From positions 1 to 64,000 of the forward strand of contig NZ_CAJPVH010000028.1 of NCBI RefSeq assembly GCF_905397395.1: DNA of 64,000 nucleotides. The letters run 5' to 3'. The notes beneath the pieces were generated by a model. That model saw nothing but the letters and a program-made list of their open reading frames with translations. It did no database searches and was not told where the DNA came from. The stretch is from Cupriavidus campinensis. GTDB taxonomy: Bacteria > Pseudomonadota > Gammaproteobacteria > Burkholderiales > Burkholderiaceae. The position numbers and the translations under genes were made by a program. Shown one piece after another: positions 9,482 to 16,883 of this stretch (its first letter is position 1; every line of letters begins with the position of its first letter).

Positions 9482-9751
9482 ATGTCCGCTCATCCCACGA
9501 CAATCGCCGACCACCGTCGCACCCTCGTGATGCATGTGATGGAAGACCCACCCGGACGCTACACGTGGCGTATCGTCGTGGAGGAGAAATGCGGTGGTGC
9601 CGACTGCGACAGCATGATCGAGGCCGCCACGGACTATGGCTCGCAGGCCGAGGCGGAAGCGGCCTGCTGGGCGGCCGGCAACAGCATGCTCGAAGGTCAG
9701 CGCGCCGCGAGTGAACTGCCCGGCATGTATCCAAAAGATATGCGCCATTGA
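9482..9751 (+). CDS. small unknown protein
   Basis: This encodes 89 residues starting at ATG 9482 with GGGAG 8-9 bases upstream. The protein is acidic, with a Cys pair in EKCGGADCDS around residues 38-44 and an Ala/Glu-rich helix (SQAEAEAACWAAG). It lacks a signal peptide or membrane helix. It is followed by a terminator-like hairpin at 9878. I do not recognise the family. Confidence 0.6.
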   Translation: MSAHPTTIADHRRTLVMHVMEDPPGRYTWRIVVEEKCGGADCDSMIEAATDYGSQAEAEAACWAAGNSMLEGQRAASELPGMYPKDMRH

Positions 9752-9877
9752 TAACGCCATCAGGCGCATCAAGAATCCGTTTGGCTCCTGTTAGGGGCGG
9801 TTAGTCTCTTTTCCCATTTTCGCCCCTTGATCCACTGTGGCCGCCGGCCTAGCCTGAAAGGTGTGGCGGCACACGGC

Positions 9878-9902
9878 ACGGGACGCTTTGTCCCGTTTTT
9901 TC
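9878..9902 (+). terminator. hairpin plus T-tract upstream of small unknown gene
   Basis: A perfect 7-bp inverted repeat, ACGGGAC (9878-9884) with GTCCCGT (9890-9896), encloses a 5-base loop and runs into six or more T residues. It has the form of a rho-independent terminator for the gene ending at 9751. It lies only 24 bases before the next start codon, so it could also act as an attenuator for the gene at 9927. Confidence 0.65.
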
Positions 9903-9926
9903 CCGTATGCCCCTCGGAGAAAAGCG

Positions 9927-10193
9927 ATGGACAAGCCCACTGTCAGCCCCCGCCGCTTTGTCGAACTGATGAACGAGCGGCTCGCGCGGCATCCCCTCTA
10001 TCGGGAAGGGATGCATGTCTACGCCATCCCGCAGCATTCCGACCATCCGCGCAGCCTGGTCTGCGTGGGGCCGCGCGGCACCGAGGGCATCTGCGCCACC
10101 ATCGAGAACATCGTGCGGGGCGAGTGCGATGTCTTCCCCGAATTCCCGCCTGACCCCCATCGCCGCCCCGGACACGAATCGCGCGCGCGGTAG
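9927..10193 (+). CDS. small unknown protein
   Basis: This encodes 88 residues. The ATG at 9927 is preceded by GGAG at 9916-9919 with good spacing, which rules out the longer in-frame extension through the terminator hairpin. The sequence begins MDKPTVSPRRFVELMNERL and ends in an Arg-rich tail. No membrane or signal segment is visible. I do not recognise the family. It precedes the hopanoid-linked genes by 139 bases on the same strand, but a functional link is not shown. Confidence 0.6.
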   Translation: MDKPTVSPRRFVELMNERLARHPLYREGMHVYAIPQHSDHPRSLVCVGPRGTEGICATIENIVRGECDVFPEFPPDPHRRPGHESRAR

Positions 10194-10332
10194 GAACGGC
10201 AAGAAAATCCGCCGAACACCCGCCGAACACCCGCTCGCGGCAGTGCGCGCCCTAAAAAATCAGGCCGCCCTGGCCTGCGATATTGACCGGCGCTAGATAC
10301 AATGGCCTCCGCATCCCCTGCCCGGAGCGCCA

Positions 10333-11358
10333 ATGAAAAGAGCTTTCGAAGCCGATGGCAGCGTCGCGGACCTGCCATCCGCCCCTGCCGACACCGCCAG
10401 TTCGCCGAGCCCGTCTGCCCCCGCCAGCGCTGAAGCGCGCGCCGCCGCCGTGGCGGCGACCATCGCCCGCACGGCGGTGGAGCAGGCCGACCACGCCATG
10501 CGCCACTGGACCGATCCCTTGCCGGACCGGCTCCGCATCGGCTCTCCCGAGCATCTGCGCATGTTCTGCAACATGCTGCTCCAGACCCACAACCCCTACA
10601 AACCGTCCGTGATCGACTGGCCGGTGCTGCCGCCCGATGCGCTGCGCCGCGTGACCTCGCTGCCGATCTGGGACATCGCCGTGCAAACCGAGGGCCGTGC
10701 GTCCATCCGCGTGCACAGCTACGCCCGCACCGTGCGCGACCCGCTGCTGCGCAGCGCGCTGGAGATGGATGCCGACGAGGAGGCGCGCCACAAGGTGGTG
10801 CTGGCCAAGCTGGTGGAGGCGTATGGCATCACGCTGGCACCGGAACCCGAGTACCTGCCGCCCGCCGACCCCGAATGGGGCTGGCTGGTGACCGGCTACA
10901 GCGAGTGCATCGACAGCTTTGCCGCGTTCGGGCTGTTTGCCGCGGCCAAGGATTCCGGCTTCTTCCCGGCCGAGCTGGTCGAGACATTTGAGCCCGTGAT
11001 CCAGGAAGAAGGCCGCCATATCCTGTTTTTTGCGAACTGGGTGGCGTGGTATCGCGCCAGCCTGCCGTGGTGGCGCAAGCCGGCCTTCGCCTGGAAGGTC
11101 TGGCGGGTCTGGTTCTTCCTGATCCGCGAACGCATCGGCATCGCGCGCGGCATCGACGTGGATGTGGACGGCGCCGCCCAGGATGCGAATTTCCCGATGA
11201 ACGCGGCCGATACGCTGGGCCAGACGCTCTCCCCCGGCGCCATGATCGACCTCTGCCTGGCCGAGGACGCGCGGCGCATGGCGGGGTATGATGCGCGGCT
11301 TCTGCGCCCGACCACGGTGCCCCGGCTGGCCCGGCTGGTGCGCCGCTTTCTCAAATGA
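10333..11358 (+). CDS. ferritin-like putative di-iron protein coupled to hpnB
   Basis: This encodes 341 residues. After a disordered Ala/Pro/Ser-rich N-terminus (about 1-45) comes an all-helical domain with two ExxH motifs, EARH at 150-153 and EGRH at 226-229, and upstream glutamates at about 120 and 191. That is the carboxylate/histidine pattern of a ferritin-like di-iron site. A Trp-rich amphipathic stretch near 235-262 (WVAWYRASLPWW, WKVWRVWFF) could bind the membrane. Its stop codon overlaps the hpnB start (ATGA), indicating translational coupling. I infer a role in hopanoid modification or membrane-lipid oxidation. The fold call is fairly safe, while the reaction is unknown. Confidence 0.75.
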   Translation: MKRAFEADGSVADLPSAPADTASSPSPSAPASAEARAAAVAATIARTAVEQADHAMRHWTDPLPDRLRIGSPEHLRMFCNMLLQTHNPYKPSVIDWPVLPPDALRRVTSLPIWDIAVQTEGRASIRVHSYARTVRDPLLRSALEMDADEEARHKVVLAKLVEAYGITLAPEPEYLPPADPEWGWLVTGYSECIDSFAAFGLFAAAKDSGFFPAELVETFEPVIQEEGRHILFFANWVAWYRASLPWWRKPAFAWKVWRVWFFLIRERIGIARGIDVDVDGAAQDANFPMNAADTLGQTLSPGAMIDLCLAEDARRMAGYDARLLRPTTVPRLARLVRRFLK

Positions 11359-12521
11359 ATCTGGAATTGACGCACGCCATGGCGTTTGGATTGTCCCTGC
11401 TGGCCCTGTTGATCTGGTGCGTGCTGGTCTTCGCCCGCGCCGGCTTCTGGCGCGTGCGCAAACCCGCGCCCTCCCCCCGCCCCGCCGCGTGGCCGCCCGT
11501 GGTCGGCATCATCCCCGCCCGCAATGAGGCCGATGTGATCGGCCGCGCCGTGACCGGCGTGCTGGGCCAGCACTATGCGGGGCGGCTCCACCTGATCGTG
11601 GTGGACGACCATAGCAGCGACGGCACCGCCGACATCGCGCGGGCCGCCGCCCTGTCGATCGGCAAGGCCGACCAGCTCACCGTGGTGGCGGCGCGGGACC
11701 TGCCTGCCGGCTGGAGCGGCAAGGTCTGGGCGCAGTCCGAAGGGTTGGCCGCTGCCGACGTGCAGATGCCCGACGCCGGGTTCGCCTTCCTCACCGACGC
11801 CGACATCTGGCATGGCCCGGGAACGGTGACGGAACTGGTGGCCCGCGCCGAGGCTGAGCGCCGCGACCTCGTCTCGCTGATGGTGCGCCTGCGCTGCGAA
11901 TCGGCCTGGGAACGCATGATCGTGCCGGCTTTTGTCTTCTACTTCGCCAAACTCTACCCGTTCGCGCGGGTTGCGGACCCATCGAGCCGCGTCGCGGCCG
12001 CAGCGGGCGGCTGCATGCTGGCACGGCGCACGGCGCTGGCGCGCATCGGCGGTTTCCATGCCATTCGCGGCGAGTTGATCGACGATTGCAGCCTGGCAGC
12101 GCGGATCAAGGAAGGCGGCGCCATCCGGCTCGACCTGGCGGACGACAGCATCTCGCTGCGCCCCTACGACGACTGGGAAAGCCTCTGGAACATGATCGCG
12201 CGCAGCGCCTACACCCAGTTGCACTACTCGCCCTGGATGCTGGCCGGCGCCACGCTCGGCATGATCCTGACCTATCTGGCCCCGCCCGTGCTGGCGCTGG
12301 CCGGTGGCGCGGCGCTGTGGCCGGCGTGGCTGGCGTGGATCCTGATGGCGGTCAGCTATCGGCCAATGCTGCGCGAATACCGGCAGCCGGCGTGGCTGGC
12401 GCCGCTGCTGCCGCTCACGGCGCTGTTCTATCTGGGCGCAACGCTCGATTCGGCACGCCGCTACTGGCTGCGCCGGGGCGGCCAGTGGAAAGGCCGCGCC
12501 CAGGCGCCGATCCGCTCGTGA
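11355..12521 (+). CDS. hpnB: hopanoid-associated glycosyltransferase HpnB
   Basis: This 388-residue protein is a GT2-family glycosyltransferase with an N-terminal membrane helix (about 8-27), a GT-A domain and C-terminal hydrophobic helices. The donor-site elements are visible: VVGIIPARNEADVIGRAV near residue 51, LIVVDDHSSDGTADIA near 80 and FLTDADIWHGPGTV near 143, which carries the DxD metal site. HpnB proteins are encoded with hopanoid genes and are thought to glycosylate extended hopanoids. The start overlaps the stop of the ferritin-like gene. It is convergent with hpnA 36 bases downstream. Confidence 0.88.
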   Translation: MNLELTHAMAFGLSLLALLIWCVLVFARAGFWRVRKPAPSPRPAAWPPVVGIIPARNEADVIGRAVTGVLGQHYAGRLHLIVVDDHSSDGTADIARAAALSIGKADQLTVVAARDLPAGWSGKVWAQSEGLAAADVQMPDAGFAFLTDADIWHGPGTVTELVARAEAERRDLVSLMVRLRCESAWERMIVPAFVFYFAKLYPFARVADPSSRVAAAAGGCMLARRTALARIGGFHAIRGELIDDCSLAARIKEGGAIRLDLADDSISLRPYDDWESLWNMIARSAYTQLHYSPWMLAGATLGMILTYLAPPVLALAGGAALWPAWLAWILMAVSYRPMLREYRQPAWLAPLLPLTALFYLGATLDSARRYWLRRGGQWKGRAQAPIRS

Positions 12522-12557
12522 TCGCGCTCGCTATATCTCGATCTATATCTAACAGTG

Positions 12558-13550
12558 CTATTTGAGATAGCCGGCCTCGCGGAACCAGGTCAGGGCGTCG
12601 CGCAGCCCATCCTGATACGGCCGCGGCGTGTAGCCAAGCTCTCGCTGCGCCTTGTCCGAGGTGAAGAACATCCGGTATTGCGACATCTTCAGGCCGTCAA
12701 CGGTGACGAACGGCTCCTTTCCGGTAAAGCGCGCCACGGTCTCCGCCACCCGCGCCAAGGGGTACAACGGCCAGCGCGGCAGTTGCACGGTGGGCGGCTT
12801 GCGGCCGGTCATGCCGGCGATGTCGTGCAGCATCTGCTGCAAAGTGACGTCCTGTCCGCCCAAGATGTACCGCTCGCCGATCTTGCCGCGCTCCAGCGCC
12901 AGGAAGTGGCCGGTGGCGACGTCATCGACATGGGCGAGATTCAAGCCCGTATCGACAAAGGCCGGGATCTTGCCGGTGGCTGCCTCGACGATGATCCGCC
13001 CGGTGGGCGTGGGTCGCACGTCGCGCGGACCAATCGGCGTGGACGGGTTGACGATGACCGCCGGCAACCCCTCGGCGACCAGACGCTCCACCTCGCGCTC
13101 GGCCAGCACCTTGCTGCGCTTGTAGGCGCCAATGGCCTCGTGGCCCGCCATGGCGGCGGTCTCGTCCACGGGCGCGGTGGCGCCGGCCACCCGCAGCGTG
13201 GCCACGCTGCTGGTATAGACAATGCGCTCCACGCCGGCCTGCCGGGCGGCTTCCATCACGGTCACGGTGCCATCCACGTTGGACCGCACGATTTCCTCGG
13301 GATCGGGCGCCCAGAGCCGGTAGTCGGCCGCCACGTGGAACAGGTAGCGCACGCCCGCCATCGCACGCGCCATGGACGCCGCGTCACGCATATCGCCCTC
13401 GACCACCTCCACGGGCAGCCCGGCGAGGTTGGCACGCGGGCTGGTGGCCCGCACCAGCACCCGGACCTGAAAACCCCGGTCGAGGGCCTGCCGCATCACA
13501 GAAGAGCCAAGAAAGCCCGACGCGCCTGTCACCAAAATGCAATTGTTAAT
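12558..13550 (-). CDS. hpnA: hopanoid-associated sugar epimerase/reductase HpnA (probable ATT start)
   Basis: This is an extended short-chain dehydrogenase/NAD-dependent epimerase family protein of about 330 residues. It has the nucleotide-binding VTGASGFLG, the downstream VRYLFHVAADYRLW region and the YKRSK active-site motif. HpnA homologues are hopanoid-locus oxidoreductases implicated in handling the extended side chain. No in-frame ATG exists between the upstream stop (13596-13598) and the glycine-rich loop. TTG 13535 or GTG 13532 would remove the first beta-strand. ATT 13550 restores it (NNCILVTGASGFLG) and has AGGGGA at 13557-13562 at ideal spacing, so I place the start there. It is divergent from ispH. 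Confidence 0.85.
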   Translation of the reverse strand: MNNCILVTGASGFLGSSVMRQALDRGFQVRVLVRATSPRANLAGLPVEVVEGDMRDAASMARAMAGVRYLFHVAADYRLWAPDPEEIVRSNVDGTVTVMEAARQAGVERIVYTSSVATLRVAGATAPVDETAAMAGHEAIGAYKRSKVLAEREVERLVAEGLPAVIVNPSTPIGPRDVRPTPTGRIIVEAATGKIPAFVDTGLNLAHVDDVATGHFLALERGKIGERYILGGQDVTLQQMLHDIAGMTGRKPPTVQLPRWPLYPLARVAETVARFTGKEPFVTVDGLKMSQYRMFFTSDKAQRELGYTPRPYQDGLRDALTWFREAGYLK

Positions 13551-13762
13551 TTCAGTTCCCCTGTCTACAGATTGCCATTTTGGGCCGTTAAGGCCCTAAA
13601 CCACGCGCATTGTGAGCCAAAAGCCCGTGTTGGCCCCAGCCAACGTGCCAGACAGAAATTTCTGCACCGGTATATAGTAACCACCGTGAGCCGGAAAGTG
13701 ATGCCGGCATACCAAGATAAGAAAATGTTGAATATTCGTCAGTGGGTCGGGGGGCCGTCCCT

Positions 13763-14761
13763 ATGCAGGTAATACTCGCCCAGCCTCGGGGCTTCTGTGC
13801 CGGCGTGGTCCGCGCGATCGAGATCGTCGACCGCGCGCTGGTCAAGCACGGCGCCCCCGTCTACGTCCGGCACGAGATTGTCCACAACAAGCACGTGGTG
13901 GAAGGCTTGCGGCAGAAAGGCGCGCGTTTCGTCGAGGAACTGGAAGAAGTCCCAGGCGGCGCGGTCACCATCTTCAGCGCCCACGGGGTCTCGCGGGAAG
14001 TCGTGGCGGATGCCCAGCGGCGGGAGTTGCACGCGATCGACGCGACCTGCCCACTCGTCATCAAGGTGCATACCCAAGGTCGCCAGTATGCCGCAGCCGG
14101 CCGCCACGTGATCCTGATCGGACACGCCGGCCACCCCGAGGTGGAAGGCACCATGGGCCAGATCCCCGGCAAGGTGATCCTGGTCCAGAATGAAGCGGAA
14201 GTGGCCACGCTGGACCTGCCGGTGGATGCCCCTGTGGCCTATATCACGCAGACCACGTTGTCCGTGGACGACACCCGTAATATCATTGCGGCGCTCGCGG
14301 CGCGCTTCACGAATCTGGTGGGGCCGAACACGCGCGACATCTGCTACGCCACCCAGAACCGCCAGAGTGCGGTGCGCGAGATGTCGTCGCGGGTGGATGT
14401 GATTCTCGTGATCGGGGCGACAAATAGCTCCAATTCCAACCGTTTGCGCGAAATTGGCACGGAAAGCGGCGTGCCGAGCTACCTGATTGCCGATGGCAGC
14501 GAGCTGGATCCCGCCTGGGTTCGGGACGCCGATGTCGTGGGCATTACCGCGGGGGCCTCGGCGCCCGAGGCGATGGTGGAAGACGTGATCGCGGCATTAC
14601 GCCGACTCGGGCCGGTCGAGGTATCGACCATGGAAGGCATCGTGGAACACGCGGAATTCCGCCTGCCGGCCGAACTGGCCGGCACAGCACTGGCGCAACC
14701 CGCCAGCAAGACAACCGAACAGCGCGATGCGCGCCTCGCCGACCAGACGGCGGCAGGCTGA
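13763..14761 (+). CDS. ispH: 4-hydroxy-3-methylbut-2-enyl diphosphate reductase (IspH), hopanoid-locus copy
   Basis: This 332-residue [4Fe-4S] enzyme carries out the last MEP-pathway step, converting HMBPP to IPP and DMAPP. All three cluster cysteines are present (C12 in GFCAG, C96 in DATCPL, C194 in [10 protein letters not shown]), as are the substrate motifs [16 protein letters not shown] and TNSSNSNRL. It opens a two-gene run with hpnH, 33 bases upstream, and is divergent from hpnA. Its position in the hopanoid locus suggests it boosts isoprenoid precursor supply for squalene. Many Burkholderiaceae carry a second housekeeping copy, but I cannot check that here. Confidence 0.95.
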   Translation: MQVILAQPRGFCAGVVRAIEIVDRALVKHGAPVYVRHEIVHNKHVVEGLRQKGARFVEELEEVPGGAVTIFSAHGVSREVVADAQRRELHAIDATCPLVIKVHTQGRQYAAAGRHVILIGHAGHPEVEGTMGQIPGKVILVQNEAEVATLDLPVDAPVAYITQTTLSVDDTRNIIAALAARFTNLVGPNTRDICYATQNRQSAVREMSSRVDVILVIGATNSSNSNRLREIGTESGVPSYLIADGSELDPAWVRDADVVGITAGASAPEAMVEDVIAALRRLGPVEVSTMEGIVEHAEFRLPAELAGTALAQPASKTTEQRDARLADQTAAG

Positions 14762-14794
14762 ACCGCACCGCCGAACCCTCACAGGAAGCACCCC

Positions 14795-15961
14795 TTGGCC
14801 ATTCCGTTTCTGCAGGTCGCCCGCGTTGGCGCCTATATTGCTCGCAAGCACCTCTCCGGGCAAAAGCGCTATCCGCTCGCCCTGATGCTGGAACCCCTGT
14901 TCCGCTGCAACCTCGCCTGCTCCGGCTGCGGCAAGATCGACTATCCGGACCCCATCCTGAACCAGCGCCTGTCCGTGGCGGAATGCCTGGAGGCCGTGGA
15001 CGAGTGCGGCGCGCCCGTGGTGTCCATCGCCGGCGGCGAGCCGCTGCTGCACAAGGACATGCCCGAGATCGTGCGCGGCATCATCGCCCGCAAGCGCTTT
15101 GTCTACCTGTGCACCAACGCGCTGCTGCTGGAGAAGAAGATCGACCAGTACGAGCCGAGCCCGTACTTCGTGTGGTCGATCCACCTCGACGGCGACCGCG
15201 AGATGCATGACCACTCGGTCAACCAGGAAGGCGTGTACGACCGCTGCGTGGACGCCATCCGCATGGCCAAGGAGCGCGGCTTCCGCGTGAACATCAACTG
15301 CACGCTGTTCAACGACGCCAAGCCGGACCGCGTGGCCAAGTTCTTCGACTCGGTCAAGGCGATGGGCGTGGACGGCATCACGGTGTCGCCAGGCTATGCC
15401 TACGAGCGCGCGCCGGACCAGCAGCACTTCCTGAACCGCAACAAGACCAAGCAGCTGTTCCGCGACATCCTCTCGCGCGGCCGCGCGGGCAAGAACTGGG
15501 CATTCAGCCAGTCGACGATGTTCCTGGACTTCCTGGCCGGCAACCAGACCTACAAGTGCACGCCCTGGGGCAACCCGGCGCGCACGGTGTTCGGCTGGCA
15601 ACGCCCCTGCTACCTGGTGGGCGAAGGCTACGTGAAGACCTTCAAGGAACTGATGGAAGACACGGACTGGGACGCCTACGGCGTCGGCAACTATGAGAAG
15701 TGCGCCGACTGCATGGTCCACAGCGGCTTCGAAGCCACCGCCGTGGCCGACACGTTCGCCCACCCGCTCAAGGCGCTGGGCGTGACCCTGCGCGGCGTGA
15801 AGACCACCGGCGCGATGGCCCCGGACATCTCGCTGGACAAGCAGCGCCCGGCCGACTACGTGTTCTCGCGCCACGTGGAGATCAAGCTGGCCGAGATCGG
15901 CAACCTGAAGAAAGCCCAGGGCAGCCGCGCCGAGGCCGTGCAGGCGCAAGCGACGCATTGA
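14795..15961 (+). CDS. hpnH: adenosyl-hopene transferase HpnH (radical SAM)
   Basis: This 388-residue radical SAM protein joins a 5'-deoxyadenosyl group to hopene, the first step toward bacteriohopanetetrol and other C35 hopanoids. The cluster motif CNLACSGC places cysteines at 38, 42 and 45, and SIAGGEPLLH follows as the SAM-contact motif. The C-terminal half carries further cysteines (YKCTPWGNP, YEKCADCMVHSGFEA) typical of HpnH. The start is a TTG at 14795 with AGGAAG just upstream. It follows ispH by 33 bases and is closed by a strong terminator. Assignment is very confident. Confidence 0.96.
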   Translation: MAIPFLQVARVGAYIARKHLSGQKRYPLALMLEPLFRCNLACSGCGKIDYPDPILNQRLSVAECLEAVDECGAPVVSIAGGEPLLHKDMPEIVRGIIARKRFVYLCTNALLLEKKIDQYEPSPYFVWSIHLDGDREMHDHSVNQEGVYDRCVDAIRMAKERGFRVNINCTLFNDAKPDRVAKFFDSVKAMGVDGITVSPGYAYERAPDQQHFLNRNKTKQLFRDILSRGRAGKNWAFSQSTMFLDFLAGNQTYKCTPWGNPARTVFGWQRPCYLVGEGYVKTFKELMEDTDWDAYGVGNYEKCADCMVHSGFEATAVADTFAHPLKALGVTLRGVKTTGAMAPDISLDKQRPADYVFSRHVEIKLAEIGNLKKAQGSRAEAVQAQATH

Positions 15962-16013
15962 GCGCATGAACGCACCCCGGCCCGCGCAAGCGGCCGGGGC
16001 AAACGCTTCAAAT

Positions 16014-16062
16014 GAATGAAGCCGATTTGACTACGTCTGTAGCCAAGTCGGCTTCATTTTTT
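16014..16062 (+). terminator. rho-independent terminator after hpnH
   Basis: A long inverted repeat pairs about 16014-16034 with 16039-16058, with a core of GAAGCCGA and TCGGCTTC, and ends in six T residues (16057-16062). It closes the ispH-hpnH unit and sits 11 bases from the convergent hpnM stop. The stem could also act on the minus strand, although the A-run on that side is weaker. Confidence 0.88.
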
Positions 16063-16073
16063 GCTTGGGGCGA

Positions 16074-16715
16074 TTACGCCGCTGCCCGGGCGTTGTGATT
16101 GGTCAGGTACTTGATCAGGCCGTCCACGCCGTCGCGGGCAACGATGTCGGCGAACTGCTTGCGGTACACCTCGATCAGCCAGGCGCCCATCATGTTGATG
16201 TCGTAGATTTTCCAGCCGTCGTTGCCGCGCTGCAGGCGGTAGTCGATCAGCATCTCGTCGCCGTTGTTCAGCACGCGGGTGGCCACCACGGAGTCGTTGG
16301 CGCTGCTGCCAGCCTTGGCCGGCTTGTAGGTAAATTTGGGACTCTGGTCACGCAGTTGCGAGAGCGAAACCGCGTAGCTGCGCACCAGCAGGGCGGTGAA
16401 TTGCTCCTGGAGTGTTTTTTGCTGTTCAGGGGTAGCCTGCTTCCAGGCATTGCCGAGCGCGAGGCGGGTGGTGCGGCCGAAATCCGTGTAAGGCAGGAAC
16501 TCGCGCTGCACCACGGCGGTAATTTTTGCCAGATCGCCGCTGCGGGTCTCGGGATCGGCCTTGATCTTGGCAATCACGCCTTCTACGGCGGTTTGCACGA
16601 GCTTGTCAGGTGACGTCTGGGCGTGTGCGGTGCCGATCATCGCCACGGCCGCAATCGCCACGGTGACGGGGGCAATCGCGGGAGCAATGATGGCGGTGGG
16701 AAATTGTCGGTTCAT
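16074..16715 (-). CDS. hpnM: periplasmic phospholipid/hopanoid-binding protein HpnM (MlaC/Ttg2D family)
   Basis: This encodes 213 residues with a signal peptide (hydrophobic residues about 8-30, cleavage after AHA). The mature part matches the MlaC/Ttg2D (toluene tolerance) family: REFLPYTDFGRTTRLALG, RSYAVSLSQL and WKIYDINMMGAWLIEVYRKQF. MlaC proteins carry lipids across the periplasm between inner-membrane and outer-membrane partners. HpnM is the hopanoid-locus version. Here it diverges from hpnN (RND exporter), with mlaA beyond, so the three form a plausible lipid-shuttling module. The start ATG at 16715 yields the signal peptide directly. Confidence 0.9.
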   Translation of the reverse strand: MNRQFPTAIIAPAIAPVTVAIAAVAMIGTAHAQTSPDKLVQTAVEGVIAKIKADPETRSGDLAKITAVVQREFLPYTDFGRTTRLALGNAWKQATPEQQKTLQEQFTALLVRSYAVSLSQLRDQSPKFTYKPAKAGSSANDSVVATRVLNNGDEMLIDYRLQRGNDGWKIYDINMMGAWLIEVYRKQFADIVARDGVDGLIKYLTNHNARAAA

Positions 16716-16883
16716 GAGTCTCCGATGCAGGGATAATCGGCCACAGGGCCAGTCGGGGCAGTATATAGCGGATCGCGGCGCGGCCGGACCGCGGCGGGTG
16801 CGGGAAAGCCGCCGCCAGCGGCTATACTCCGGGCTGCCGCCTCCGCGCGCCCCGGCCGGGCCGGGTGCCAGAACACCACGCAA

